Below are positions 38,755 to 47,895 of a stretch of DNA of 64,000 nucleotides, piece by piece. Both the position numbers and the translations under genes were made by a program. This DNA comes from Lachnospiraceae bacterium (GTDB lineage Bacteria > Bacillota > Clostridia > Lachnospirales > Lachnospiraceae), in the NCBI GenBank assembly GCA_910576385.1, contig CAJTIR010000004.1:1-64000 (forward strand). The letters are read 5' to 3'. Position 1 is the stretch's first letter, and every line of letters begins with the position of its first letter. Under the pieces are notes generated by a model, which worked only from the letters and a program-made list of their open reading frames with translations, was not told the DNA's origin and did no database searches.

Positions 38755-39261
38755 TTGGAAACAGTAGAATTAAGATTTCAATATACTCAAAGTGAATATA
38801 TAAGAGCAGAAAGGCAATATTTAATTTCTAGTAAAATTATACATAAATATGATATTGCTTTAGTCGCTGTATTTTTGCTGCTGTCGGTAGTTTATATGCT
38901 GTTCACCTCTTTTAGCATATTTAGTATTTTAATATTTGGATTGATAATTGTTGTAACTGCATTGGGAAGCTATTTATATATTCTAATGCCTATACTGAAA
39001 TTCAAGCAAACTGCAAAATATCATGAAGAATATACGCTGGTATTCTCTAAAGAAACAATTGAATTTAAAACACAAAGCATTGAATCAGAAATGAAGTGGG
39101 ATATTTACTCTGCACTATGGGAAAGCCATGATTTTTATTATTTAATTCAAGCACCACGAATATATACGTTAATTCCAAAAAGAGTTTTTAAAGACCTAAA
39201 TGAAAAACGGCTATTTGAAGAAATTGTACAATCAAGAGTAAAAACAACAAAACATGTATAA
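38755..39261 (+). CDS. YcxB-family membrane protein
   Basis: A 168-residue protein: a short cytoplasmic start (ELRFQYTQSEYIRAERQYLI), two membrane helices (IALVAVFLLLSVVYMLFTSF and IFGLIIVVTALGSYLYILM), and a C-terminal YcxB-like domain (YTLVFSKETIEFKTQSIESE, then MKWDIYSALWESHDFYYLIQ). Its function is unknown. TTG 38755 is chosen because ggaggtatacc precedes it. ATG 38737 is in frame but overlaps that site. It belongs to the same patchwork of small modules as 19-26 kb, continued on the other side of the insertion. Confidence 0.7.
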   Translation: METVELRFQYTQSEYIRAERQYLISSKIIHKYDIALVAVFLLLSVVYMLFTSFSIFSILIFGLIIVVTALGSYLYILMPILKFKQTAKYHEEYTLVFSKETIEFKTQSIESEMKWDIYSALWESHDFYYLIQAPRIYTLIPKRVFKDLNEKRLFEEIVQSRVKTTKHV

Positions 39262-39344
39262 TGAACATACCCCACAATGTGAGTTCCAGTCTGTCGGAAC
39301 TTTAAATAGAGCCGAAAAATGTGATTTGAAGGGAGAATGACTCA

Positions 39345-39761
39345 ATGAAAGAATTTAGTCGAGAAGCAGAACAGATTATGATTGATCGTTTTGGAAAAGA
39401 TACAGTTATAGCATTGGCAACAACAGTAAATGAAACACCTTATGTGCGATACGTCAATGCCTATTACGAAAATGGGGCATTTTATGTCATTACCCATGCA
39501 CTCTCAAATAAAATGAAACATATAAAAGATAACCCTGTTGTTGCAATCGCCGGCGAGTGGTTTACAGCACACGGGAATGGCGTCAGTCTGGGTTATTTCG
39601 GGAAAAAAGAAAACTGTGTGATTGCTGAAAAGCTGAAAAAAGTCTTTGCTGAATGGATTGATAACGGTCATACTGATTTTAACGATGAAAACACCATCAT
39701 TCTGCGTGTGGAATTAACAGATGGCCTGTTGCTCTCGCATGGTACAAGATATGAGTTTTAA
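39345..39761 (+). CDS. Pyridoxamine 5'-phosphate oxidase-like flavin protein
   Basis: A 138-residue split-barrel protein of the PNPOx-like family: TVIALATTVNETPYVRYVNA, then YVITHALSNKMKHIKDNPVV and GEWFTAHGNGVSLGYF. Such proteins bind FMN or F420 and are often of unknown substrate. A general stress or reductase role is possible. The ATG follows gaagggagaatgactca, and the preceding aaaaatgtgatttg resembles the module-boundary motif of the 19-26 kb region. Apparently intact. Confidence 0.8.
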   Translation: MKEFSREAEQIMIDRFGKDTVIALATTVNETPYVRYVNAYYENGAFYVITHALSNKMKHIKDNPVVAIAGEWFTAHGNGVSLGYFGKKENCVIAEKLKKVFAEWIDNGHTDFNDENTIILRVELTDGLLLSHGTRYEF

Positions 39762-39845
39762 ATTTTCAAATTTCCTACTGTGTTAGGTCAAGTATTATTA
39801 TAGCTTATCCTAACCGTTTACAGGTAGGCTGTTTAAGGAGGTTCC

Positions 39846-40397
39846 ATGAAAGGATTTAACCGGAAAAATCAATTATTTTCCCTTTGTGGGTTGAATTGCG
39901 GGCTTTGCCCCATGTTTTTGAATAAAAACTGCCCTGGCTGTGGTGGCGGTGAAGGAAATCAGTCGTGTAAAATTGCAAGGTGCAGTATAGAGCATGGCGG
40001 TGCCCAATACTGTTTCCAATGCAGCGAATACCCTTGCGAAAAATATGATCATATTGACGATTTTGATTCCTTTATAACACATCGAAATCGAAAATCCGAT
40101 ATGGAAAAGGCCAAATGCCTTGGAATAGACGCTTATAATGCAGAGCAGGCGGAGAAGGCCAACATTCTGGAGGTTTTATTATCCAATTATAATGATGGCC
40201 GCAAAAAGACACTCTTTTGTGTAGCCGTCAACCTGCTGGAACTGCAAGAGCTGCAAACGGTACTTAGAGAAATTGATCGTAAACCTGATATGGAAACAAT
40301 GACGCTCAAAGAAAAAAGTGCTTTTGTTGCCGGATTACTGCAGGATGCAGCGGCAACAAAAAATATTGACTTAAAGCTCCATAAGAAAAAGGGATAA
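39846..40397 (+). CDS. DUF3795 cysteine-rich protein
   Basis: A 183-residue DUF3795 member: LFSLCGLNCGLCPMFLNKNC, then PGCGGG, QSCKIARC and QYCFQCSEYPCEKYDHID. The conserved cysteines are arranged as probable zinc ligands. The C-terminal helical half (ILEVLLSNYNDGRKKTLFCV) is longer than in the 24777 protein. Function unknown. It has a ribosome site tttaaggaggttcc. It is the last intact gene of the patchwork before the remains of another conjugative element. Confidence 0.8.
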   Translation: MKGFNRKNQLFSLCGLNCGLCPMFLNKNCPGCGGGEGNQSCKIARCSIEHGGAQYCFQCSEYPCEKYDHIDDFDSFITHRNRKSDMEKAKCLGIDAYNAEQAEKANILEVLLSNYNDGRKKTLFCVAVNLLELQELQTVLREIDRKPDMETMTLKEKSAFVAGLLQDAAATKNIDLKLHKKKG

Positions 40398-40506
40398 TTT
40401 GAATATGCTATGATTTTTACACATGAATCAATGCTTATAGATCATCTAATCTTCCCTTCCCCCAATTAAATATCTTTGAAACTGCGCCACATATTTTTGG
40501 TAGTGC

Positions 40507-41193
40507 TTTTTACTGGACAGCCTGGAGCAGATCATGGAGCTGCACACGCAGCATTATAAGGATGATTTTGACCTGGATAAAGAGCTGATCCCAAAGCTGG
40601 CCCTATCGGGAGAGCCGGAGGACCGGCACCTTCTCTGGCTATCGCGGCCCTGCGGCACCTATACCCTGCGGGAATGGGAAGTCTACCTAGAAGGCAGCCA
40701 TGCAAATAAAGTGTGGAAGTTTTACCATGAGCAGACGAAAGACCCAGGTCTTGCCTGTGCCCTCTCTATCAAAGAGGTGCAGGATGGAAAAGTGATCGGC
40801 AATATTTATCCGCTGGATTATGGGCCGCATGTGGAACGGGTAAAGCTGCTGACCTGCCCTATTGGAAAAGTAGCCGTTTTGTTTGAGGACGGAGCCAATA
40901 TCACAACCCCTTATCAGAATCAGAGGCAACTTATGAATGAGCTGATGCCGGTACATGGGAGCCCTAAGACGATGACCGAGCTGCCGGAGAACGAGCGGGA
41001 GCTTGCCATAATCCTGAAACGGGAACGGCTCAAACGCTCTTACCATGCCACAAACGGCGATATAAAAGAGTATATTGACGGTCTAAAAAAGGTACCCTGC
41101 GTGGAAAACTCAAAGAGACTCGGACGGCTGCCACTCCCACTCATAAACCGCTTTCCCCTAAAAAGGAGCCGGAACGATGAAAGCCGGTCATAA
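40507..41193 (+). pseudogene. 5'-truncated conjugative-element protein fragment
   Basis: An open frame of about 228 codons from 40507, with the first ATG at 40534. It lacks a ribosome site and begins in the middle of a helix (LLDSLEQIMELHTQHYKDDF). Later parts (DRHLLWLSRPCGTYTLREWE, VIGNIYPLDYGPHVERVKLL) resemble the C-terminal region of large DUF3849/YodL-like proteins that precede mobC in Tn1549-type elements. The 5' part appears deleted at about 40500. A DUF3849 N-terminal fragment lies at 41991. Product uncertain. Confidence 0.55.
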
Positions 41194-41521
41194 CAAAAAA
41201 TCCGTCCGGGTGGAATTCGTCATGTATGAACAGGAGGCGGAACTTGTAAAGAGGCGTATGGCGGAGCTCAGCATTACAAACCTCTCCGCGTATCTCCGCA
41301 AAATGGCGGTGGACGGTTATATCATCCATCTGGATATGAGCGACATTCAGGAAATGATACGGCTCCTGCGTATCTGCTCCAACAACTTAAACCAGTACAC
41401 AGAACGGGCCAATGAGACCGGCAGCGTCTACGCCGCCGATGTGGAGGACTTGTGCACCCGTCTGGATAGTCTTTGGGACGGCATGGATAAGCTGCTGCGG
41501 GGATTGGCGAACATTTCGTAA
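41177..41521 (+). CDS. mobC: MobC relaxosome accessory protein
   Basis: A 114-residue MobC family protein: a ribbon-helix-helix-like N-terminus (KSVRVEFVMYEQEAELVKRR, MAELSITNLSAYLRKMAVDG) and the MobC signature LRICSNNLNQYTERANETGS. It helps the relaxase open oriT. The ATG follows aaaggagccggaacg and overlaps the preceding frame. In Tn1549-type elements a relaxase gene follows directly. Here the next 90 bp contain none and the next gene is the CD1845-like protein, so the relaxase has been deleted. Confidence 0.88.
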   Translation: MKAGHNKKSVRVEFVMYEQEAELVKRRMAELSITNLSAYLRKMAVDGYIIHLDMSDIQEMIRLLRICSNNLNQYTERANETGSVYAADVEDLCTRLDSLWDGMDKLLRGLANIS

Positions 41522-41612
41522 ACAGGAAAAAACACTGTTGCTTTCCTGGAATCGGCACGGTAGAATTTTGATAGAGGGGCAAATATGTTTCTCTTTGAAA
41601 GGAGGCGGGCGT

Positions 41613-41903
41613 ATGCGTCTGATTGGTAAATTGCTGGCACTTCCCTTCGTAGTGGTTACGGGGATTCTTTATCTGTTGTGTAAGTTCCTTGTGGTGGTCT
41701 CCGGCGCTGTGCTGGGGATTTTATCAGGGATTGTATTTCTGGCGGCGCTGGTGCTGTTCTTCGCTGCCGGGTTCTGGCCGGGGCTTTCATGGCTGGTGAT
41801 CGCGTTTCTGATCAGCCCCTACGGTCTGCCAATGGCGGCGGCTTGGTTGGTGGGGATCATCGGCGGTGCAAACAGCGCATTAAAGGATTTTGTATTTGGT
41901 TAA
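41613..41903 (+). CDS. CD1845-family small membrane protein
   Basis: A 96-residue protein, almost entirely hydrophobic (three or four helices, for example LALPFVVVTGILYLLCKFLV), ending GGANSALKDFVFG. This matches the CD1845 family of Tn1549-like elements, whose function in transfer is unknown. The ATG follows tgaaaggaggcgggcgt. A strong terminator follows. An in-frame upstream extension is not supported by a ribosome site. Confidence 0.8.
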   Translation: MRLIGKLLALPFVVVTGILYLLCKFLVVVSGAVLGILSGIVFLAALVLFFAAGFWPGLSWLVIAFLISPYGLPMAAAWLVGIIGGANSALKDFVFG

Positions 41904-41911
41904 ACAGTTTC

Positions 41912-41942
41912 GGCGGGGCGCATTGGCAGCCCCGCCCTTTTT
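41912..41942 (+). terminator. Intrinsic terminator
   Basis: GGCGGGGC (41912-41919) pairs with GCCCCGCC (41929-41936) and is followed by a CTTTTTTC-type tract. It ends the mobC/CD1845-like transcript. Confidence 0.85.
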
Positions 41943-41990
41943 CTATAATTATGGCTGTCTGTCATGGCAGCTTTTTTGATTGGAATTTGA

Positions 41991-42185
41991 TTGAAAGATA
42001 CAACACCAATTTATTTTCACTCGGCAACCTATGCGCATGAGCATGGGGAACTGGATCAGTACCGCGCTTCCCACAAAGCAAACATTGCGTGTAAGGAGGC
42101 AATCGAACAGGCCATTGCGGACAACTACCGGGACAACCGTTTAGGCTCCACATGTGTGCAGCAGGTCTTACAGCAATTTGATTAG
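41991..42185 (+). pseudogene. DUF3849 N-terminal fragment
   Basis: A 64-residue frame starting TTG (MKDTTPIYFHSATYAHEHGE, then LDQYRASHKANIACKEAIEQ) matches the start of DUF3849 proteins, which are normally several hundred residues and belong to Tn1549-type elements. It stops after VLQQFD. The remainder is missing here, and a possible C-terminal part lies upstream at 40507, so the element has been rearranged as well as deleted. Confidence 0.65.
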
Positions 42186-42233
42186 GTGGTGAAGGAACAT
42201 TAGGAGACTTTACAGCTTGTGCTGCAAGGAAAA

Positions 42234-42299
42234 ATTATCCCGAACATTTCTTCCCCAAATCCCTCTGTTGCTGGCTTTCTATGATATATTCGGGATAAT
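42234..42299. repeat. 11-bp perfect inverted repeat
   Basis: ATTATCCCGAA (42234-42244) and TTCGGGATAAT (42289-42299) are separated by 44 bp in a gene-free gap downstream of the XRE gene. Possible recombination or regulator site, or an element end. No further support. Confidence 0.4.
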
Positions 42300-42370
42300 C
42301 AGACTTTCAGTATAACCATTTAGCGGCAACCCGGAAAAGACTGCAAAAACAAAAAAAGCGAAGGTCCTTT

Positions 42371-42742
42371 TTATTTGACCTCCGTTTCTCTGGCATTTTG
42401 TAGTCCCTCTGCTGTGGCCTCCATGATGGTCAGTTCTTTTTCATCCATCGAGTTCAGCAATCGGTTGATGTGCTGGTGGCAATCGCTTTCGCTATTTTGC
42501 CTGTCAGGATAGAAAAACTGGTCAACGGAAATGTCCAGCAGGGTGACGATCAGGTAAAAGGTGTTCAGGCTCGGATGTTGTCCCCGGTTCTCAATATACA
42601 TGATGGAACGAGAGGTACGGTCTACAAGCTGTGCAAGGTAGTCCTGTGTCCAGCCTTTCGCCTCTCTCTTGCGCTTGATCTCCCGGCCTAAAGCGTGGAA
42701 GTCAAGCCGTCTTTCATCTTGGTACATTCTCATATCACCCAT
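42371..42742 (-). CDS. XRE-family regulator
   Basis: A 123-residue protein with a helix-turn-helix (LGREIKRKREAKGWTQDYLA, then QLVDRTSRSIMYIENRGQHP) and a helical C-terminal part ending NARETEVK. The layout (SinR/ImmR-like plus HINRLLNSMDEKEL) is common in Tn1549-type elements. The start is uncertain: ATG 42742, or ATG 42733 with GGTGAT as a weak ribosome site. It is divergent from the VanR-type fusion gene with a 180-bp AT-rich intergenic region. Confidence 0.8.
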   Translation of the reverse strand: MGDMRMYQDERRLDFHALGREIKRKREAKGWTQDYLAQLVDRTSRSIMYIENRGQHPSLNTFYLIVTLLDISVDQFFYPDRQNSESDCHQHINRLLNSMDEKELTIMEATAEGLQNARETEVK

Positions 42743-42922
42743 ATATTATTCTACATTTCGGGTTAAGTTATGAGAACGAAAATAATTTTATGTTTTAGTA
42801 GTATTTTATTTCGTCAAACACTGGGTATAATGTAAATTAGGAATTTCTTAATATTTTCGCATGCAGAAAATAGCACATACTACACACCCATTTGGTATAA
42901 TAATAAGAAAGGACAAGCTGAA

Positions 42923-44002
42923 ATGACAAATTGCAAAATTCTTGTTCTTGATGATGAACATGATATTGCAGATTTACTTAAAGTTTATCTGCAAAATGAA
43001 AACTATATTGCATATAAATTTTACTCCGCAACGGAAGCTCTGGCTTGCATTGAGCAGGAAGATTTTGACCTTGCGATTCTTGATATTATGCTTCCCGATA
43101 TGAATGGATTTTCTATCTGTCAAAAAATCCGAGAAAAGCACACTTATCCTATCATCATGCTGACGGCAAAAGATGAGGAAACGGATAATATTACGGGCTT
43201 AACTTTGGGGGCAGATGATTATGTAACAAAACCTTTTCGTCCCCTGTATCCCTTCTGGCATGACCACGGACTGAAAATTGACCACACAGAACTGACAGAG
43301 CTTTCCAGGGCAGCCTTGTGGTACTCCGATCACATTGAAATCACAGAATCAAAACTGCATGGAATAAAAGCGCTGAGAGAATGCAGGGATATTCTCATAG
43401 AAAGCTGCCATATTATCTCCCCGGAATTTGGCTGGTCGGCAAACAATACCGTGATGCGTAAGAGCAGCGCAGAGGGCGAGTGTTTTTTCATGCGCTCTCA
43501 GAATCTGGATTTTTCGCAGGTGACATTGAAAGGAAAATATTCCTTCCAGTATATTGAAGACGCCGTATTTGACCAGGGCCAGTTTGATACAAAGGATGCT
43601 TTCTGGCACGCGAAGAATGTGACGGTGAAGGACAGTGTCATAAAGGGGGAATATCTTGCCTGGTATTCAGATGGCCTGACACTGGTCAACTGCAAAATCA
43701 TTGGCACACAGCCTTTCCGCTACTGCAGGAACCTGAAGCTGATTGATTGTGAGATGACAGATACAGACCTGGCTTTTGAAAAATCGGATGTGGAGGCCAC
43801 AGTTTTAACCCCTGTGATCAGTATTAAAAATCCCAGATCCGGCTCTATCCGAGTCCCGTCTGTGGGCTGTTTGATTATGGATGATGAAGAGGCAAAGGCC
43901 AGTATTATAGCACTTGAACGGGAAAGGAAGTGTATGGGAGGAAATGATGGAAATAAGGGAATTTATCGAGGCAATGAAAATCGGGTTGCCCATAACCACT
44001 GA
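42923..44002 (+). CDS. Chimeric VanR receiver - DUF3737 beta-helix fusion
   Basis: A 359-residue open frame. Residues 1-107 are a VanR-type receiver domain ([20 protein letters not shown], phosphoacceptor in [32 protein letters not shown]). Right after KPFRP, where the DNA-binding domain should begin, the sequence becomes the middle of a DUF3737 right-handed beta-helix protein ([42 protein letters not shown]). The joint is near 43240 and in frame. It therefore cannot act as a transcription factor. The first half of the DUF3737 protein is also missing. The last 20 residues run into the next gene. Whether it is expressed is unknown. Confidence 0.85.
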   Translation: MTNCKILVLDDEHDIADLLKVYLQNENYIAYKFYSATEALACIEQEDFDLAILDIMLPDMNGFSICQKIREKHTYPIIMLTAKDEETDNITGLTLGADDYVTKPFRPLYPFWHDHGLKIDHTELTELSRAALWYSDHIEITESKLHGIKALRECRDILIESCHIISPEFGWSANNTVMRKSSAEGECFFMRSQNLDFSQVTLKGKYSFQYIEDAVFDQGQFDTKDAFWHAKNVTVKDSVIKGEYLAWYSDGLTLVNCKIIGTQPFRYCRNLKLIDCEMTDTDLAFEKSDVEATVLTPVISIKNPRSGSIRVPSVGCLIMDDEEAKASIIALERERKCMGGNDGNKGIYRGNENRVAHNH

Positions 44003-44549
44003 TGCAGAAGCGCGTAAGTGCATGCATAAGCTTTCCCAGGAGGCGCTGCGGCTGATTGCAGAATTAAATGGAAGCTACCATACCCCGGAGGAAATCCGGG
44101 ATATCATGGAAAAGCTGACCGGAAATTCTATAGATGAGACATTCACTCTGTTTCCGCCCTTTTATACGGACTGTGGGAAAAACCTAACCATTGGGAAACA
44201 TGTATTTCTCAATTCCGGATGTAAATTCCAGGATCAGGGAGGAATCACCATAGAAGATGGAACCCAGATTGGGCACAATGTAGTCCTTGCCACTTTGAAT
44301 CACAGTCTGGACCCTGCGCATAGAAAAGATGTCATTCCGGCCCCTATCCATATCGGCAGGGATGTGTGGATCGGAGCCAATGCAGTGATTCTGCCTGGGG
44401 TTACCATTGGCGATGGCGCAGTCATCGCAGCCGGTGCAGTGGTGACAAAAGATGTACCGGAGAATACAGTTGCAGGGGGTGTGCCGGCCAGGGTGATAAA
44501 GACGATCGGCGTTGACGATCTTACTCAAAATAGGTATAATGATCAATAA
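43947..44549 (+). CDS. Sugar O-acetyltransferase (maltose/galactoside type)
   Basis: A 200-residue left-handed beta-helix acetyltransferase of the LacA/Maa family: an N-terminal helical cap ([20 protein letters not shown]), hexapeptide repeats ([20 protein letters not shown] with the catalytic His, [20 protein letters not shown]) and a closing VPARVIKTI. It transfers acetyl from acetyl-CoA to a sugar hydroxyl. ATG 43947 (or 43944) follows gggaggaaatg. It overlaps the fusion gene by 56 bp in another frame, consistent with a rearranged upstream gene. It forms a unit with the GNAT gene. Confidence 0.88.
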   Translation: MEIREFIEAMKIGLPITTDAEARKCMHKLSQEALRLIAELNGSYHTPEEIRDIMEKLTGNSIDETFTLFPPFYTDCGKNLTIGKHVFLNSGCKFQDQGGITIEDGTQIGHNVVLATLNHSLDPAHRKDVIPAPIHIGRDVWIGANAVILPGVTIGDGAVIAAGAVVTKDVPENTVAGGVPARVIKTIGVDDLTQNRYNDQ

Positions 44550-44586
44550 TAGAAGGGAATCAGTGAGAAGAATGGAGGAAATGAAA

Positions 44587-45354
44587 ATGCAGAGAGAGAA
44601 AAGATTTCCGGATAACAATGATGCATGTCTGAAATATTATGAATTGATTCTGGAACAAAAGAATGTGAGGAATATTCCCGTCGCTCCTCTTCCTGACGGA
44701 TACCGGTTTGTCTATTACCGTCCGGGGGACAAAAAGGACTGGATAGCCATAGAGATGTCTGCCAGGGAATTTGTTCTGGAGGAAGAAGGCGAAATGGCCT
44801 GGAAAAATTATTACGGGGGAAGAGAAGAGGAATTGACAGACAGAATGCTATTTATCGAAGATTCTTCAGGGGAAAAGGTTGCCACGGCAACCGCCTTTTA
44901 TGATTCCCGTGATACTTCCGGGGCCGGATGGCTTCACTGGGTGGCTGTCAAGCGGACACAGCAGGGAAAGGGCCTGGCCAGACCCCTTATCTCCAAGGCC
45001 CTGCACAGGCTGACAGAACTTGGCTATACAGACATTAAAGTTCCCACCCAGACAAATACCTGGGTGGCAGCAAAATTATATCTGGACGCAGGATTTATCC
45101 CGGAAGAGAAAAATGCAGTCTGCAGCCGGGACGGATACCGGATTTTAAAGACTTTAACAGGCCATCCTTCTCTGGAAGGAATAGAGCCCCTGCCCTTTGA
45201 AGATATCTGGGATCAGGAGATGCTTTTGACAGAGAAAAAACTCAGGGATAACATGCCGGATCTTCTGTACTTTAAGGCAGAGGAATGGAAGGGAAAACGA
45301 AGAGTCCTCTATTGTACAGAAAAGAACAGAGGAATCCTGGAAATAGATAAATAG
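44587..45354 (+). CDS. GNAT-family N-acetyltransferase
   Basis: A 255-residue protein. A GNAT domain at about 25-200 has LHWVAVKRTQQGKGLARPLI as the acetyl-CoA loop and QTNTWVAAKLYLDAGFIPEE as the closing motif. A C-terminal extension (LPFEDIWDQEMLLTEKKLRD) is not typical and may be a separate small domain. Substrate unknown. I chose ATG 44587, eight bases after ggagg. ATG 44581 is too close and ATG 44572 is part of the site. It is followed by a strong terminator. Confidence 0.82.
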   Translation: MQREKRFPDNNDACLKYYELILEQKNVRNIPVAPLPDGYRFVYYRPGDKKDWIAIEMSAREFVLEEEGEMAWKNYYGGREEELTDRMLFIEDSSGEKVATATAFYDSRDTSGAGWLHWVAVKRTQQGKGLARPLISKALHRLTELGYTDIKVPTQTNTWVAAKLYLDAGFIPEEKNAVCSRDGYRILKTLTGHPSLEGIEPLPFEDIWDQEMLLTEKKLRDNMPDLLYFKAEEWKGKRRVLYCTEKNRGILEIDK

Positions 45355-45361
45355 AACAGAG

Positions 45362-45415
45362 AGACAGCCCTTGTGCTCAGATGTGTTTTACATCCGGCGG
45401 GGGCTGTCTTTTTCT
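45362..45415 (+). terminator. Intrinsic terminator
   Basis: AGACAGCCC (45362-45370) pairs with GGGCTGTCT (from 45401), with an inner GATGT/ACATC hairpin, followed by TTTTTCT. The remaining 45416-45590 shows no gene. Confidence 0.85.
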
Positions 45416-45590
45416 ACCGATGGAAGTTGTCCTACTGTGCAAGATAATAAGAGACATTGGCTTCTTTATCTGTGACAGGCACTGTGATTCGATTTTTTAC
45501 TTCTTCAAAATGCTCTGTGGAAAGATCTTATTATCAATGGTAAATACTTATTAGTATAGTAGTGATAGGGACACCAAAAGAGTGGAATGT

Positions 45591-45620
45591 AAGTCGGCGG
45601 TATTTCACGCCGACTTTTTT
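45591..45620 (+). terminator. Terminator facing the serine recombinase fragment
   Basis: AAGTCGGCG (45591-45599) and CGCCGACTT (45608-45616) with TTTTTT following on the plus strand. It overlaps the last codons of the minus-strand recombinase fragment and would stop read-through into it. Confidence 0.7.
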
Positions 45621-46885
45621 CTTTTCTCACGTTTCGGCAGTTCAATGGCTTCGCCAGTTTCCCCATGATAGGCTTCTTTCGGCAGTTCTACGCTACCAAT
45701 GAAATTATAGACGATCTCGATTTTCTGACGCTTCTGGCCCTCCGCGTCAACCTCTACTTCATGAACAAGGATTTTCTCAATGAAAGTATTAAGGAGGGTC
45801 GGTGTCAGTTCCTCGAATGAGGTGTGCTTCTTGACCAGCTTCATAAAGCGGTCAATGTTAATCGTCTTGTCCGTCTTTTGGGAAATCTGTTCGGAAAGTT
45901 CCTTGATAGTTTCCTCAAGCCCTTTTTGTTCGGCTTCATACCCGGCTGATAGCTTTGCAAAGCGTTCATCCGTCAGTTGACCTTTTATCTTATCTTCATA
46001 AAGGTGCTGAATGATGTTGTCGAGTTCGTTATAGCGGCTTTGGCTGGTGTCCAACTCTTTTTGCATTTCTACCAGCGCACGTTTTTGTTCCCGCATGGAG
46101 CAGGAAACCATCATCGTAATAAATTCGCGTTCATGTTCAGCAGCAAAATGAGTTACCCTGCGGAGATCAGCAGCCACCAGAATTTTCAGGTTTTTTACAC
46201 TGATATGGTGGGTCGTGCAGGGATTTACCCGCTTGCTATATCCGGCACAGGTATAGTATTCATAGCTTTCCTTGATGCCGGAGCCACGATGATGATACAT
46301 CTTTGAGCCGCAGTCTGCACAGAACAATAAGCCGGAAAACAGGCCCACAGAGCCGATTTTGGTGTGTCGGCATTTACCCTGACGGATAACCTGCACACGG
46401 TCAAATGTGTCCTGGTCAATCAGAGCAGGGTGCGTGTTCTTGAAAACCATCCGCTTATCATCGCCATTGATAATGACCTTTTTGCTTTTGTACGATTTTT
46501 TCGTAGTCTTGAAATTAACCGTATGCCCTAAGTATTCAACACGTTCCAGAATGTTGATGACTGTCTGATAAATCCATTTACACGGAGCCTGTGGGCAGTA
46601 GCCTTGCTTATTGCCATACCGCCGATAGTTGATTGTGCCGGGAGTAGGAATGTTTTTGGCTGTAAGAATATTTGCGATCTTTGTCGGGCCTAAGCCTGAC
46701 AAACATAACGCGAAAATCTCTTTTACAACAGGGCCGGTTTCATCGTCAATGATCCAGTTTTCCTCATCCCCCATGATATAACCATAAGGCGGAAGATGGG
46801 AGAGCCGCTTACCAGCCATCCCTTTTGCTTTTACTACCGCGCGGATCTTCTTGCTGGTGTCACGAGCATACCACTCATTGAACAC
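45605..46885 (-). pseudogene. Large serine recombinase lacking catalytic domain
   Basis: A 426-residue frame starting at GTG 46885 with MFNEWYARDTSKKIRAVVKA, the point just after the resolvase catalytic domain in large serine recombinases (TndX/TnpX type). It retains the recombinase domain (PPYGYIMGDEENWIIDDETG), the zinc ribbon (LLFCADCGSKMYHHRG and a later Cys pair) and the coiled coil. The nucleophilic Ser and about 140 residues are gone, and a stop codon lies two codons upstream. It cannot recombine DNA. It marks an earlier element, cut off at the joint with the Tn1549-like core. Confidence 0.85.
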
Positions 46886-47011
46886 AGGTTATTGGGGAAA
46901 GGGAAAGCAAACAGGCAAAAACCCAGTATTCATGCGGGTTTGCGGCGAGATGGCTCTCAAAAGCTAACCTCACAAAAGACAGATCATTGCACAATCACAT
47001 ATCGTTTCTAA

Positions 47012-47048
47012 GGGAGAATGTTGATTCCGGTCACATTCTCCCTTTTTT
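47012..47048 (+). terminator. Terminator/attenuator before parA
   Basis: GGGAGAATGT (47012-47021) and ACATTCTCCC (47033-47042) followed by TTTTTT, 26 bp before the parA start. It isolates the core from upstream transcription or attenuates parA. Confidence 0.85.
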
Positions 47049-47073
47049 CATACCAAGAAATGAGGTGATTATC

Positions 47074-47895
47074 TTGAACACGCAAATCATCGCCATCGCA
47101 AACCAGAAAGGCGGTGTGGGCAAGACCACAACCTGTGCCAACTTAGGGATTGGGCTGGCACAGGCGGGAAAGAAAGTGCTGCTCATTGACGGGGACCCGC
47201 AAGGGAGCCTGACCATCAGCCTGGGCAATCCCCAGCCGGATAAGCTGCCCTTTACCCTCTCTGACGCAATGGGCCGCATCCTGACCGATCAGCCGGTTCG
47301 CCCCGGCGAGGGGATTCTTCGCCACCCGGAGGGCGTGGATCTGATGCCAGCGGATATTCAGCTGTCTGGCATGGAGGTATCGCTGGTAAACGCTATGAGC
47401 CGGGAAACGATTCTGCGGCAGTACCTGGACAGTGTAAAGGGGCAGTATTCCCATATCCTCATAGACTGCCAGCCCTCCCTGGGTATGCTCACCGTCAACG
47501 CCCTGGCCGCTGCCAACAGGATTATAATTCCCGTCCAGGCGGAGTACCTGCCCGCCAAAGGGCTGGAACAGCTGCTCTCTACGGTGAACAAGGTCAAGCG
47601 GCAGATCAACCCGAAACTGCAAATAGACGGTATTCTGCTGACAATGGTGGACAACCGCACTAACTTCGCCAAAGAGATTGCCGCCCTGCTGCGGGAAACC
47701 TACGGCAGTAAAATCAAGGTGTTCGGAACCGAGATTCCCCATTCTGTCCGGGCAAAGGAAATCAGCGCAGAGGGCAAGAGCATTTTCTCCCATGACCCAG
47801 GCGGCAAAGTAGCGGAGGGTTACGCAAATCTGACTAAGGAGGTGTTGAAACTTGAAAAGCAGCGCGAAAAAAGTAGAGCTGGCATCGGTCGATGA
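47074..47895 (+). CDS. parA: ParA partition ATPase
   Basis: A 273-residue ParA/Soj ATPase with the deviant Walker A KGGVGKTTT, switch I/II (VLLIDGDPQGSLT, HILIDCQPSLGML) and VPVQAEYLPAKGLEQL-type later motifs. With ParB it positions the extrachromosomal or replicating form of the element. TTG 47074 is chosen because gaggtgattatc precedes it and MNTQIIAIANQKGG is the family start. The ATG at 46987 would read through the terminator. It overlaps parB by 44 bp. It is the first gene of the GC-rich Tn1549-like core. Confidence 0.93.
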   Translation: MNTQIIAIANQKGGVGKTTTCANLGIGLAQAGKKVLLIDGDPQGSLTISLGNPQPDKLPFTLSDAMGRILTDQPVRPGEGILRHPEGVDLMPADIQLSGMEVSLVNAMSRETILRQYLDSVKGQYSHILIDCQPSLGMLTVNALAAANRIIIPVQAEYLPAKGLEQLLSTVNKVKRQINPKLQIDGILLTMVDNRTNFAKEIAALLRETYGSKIKVFGTEIPHSVRAKEISAEGKSIFSHDPGGKVAEGYANLTKEVLKLEKQREKSRAGIGR

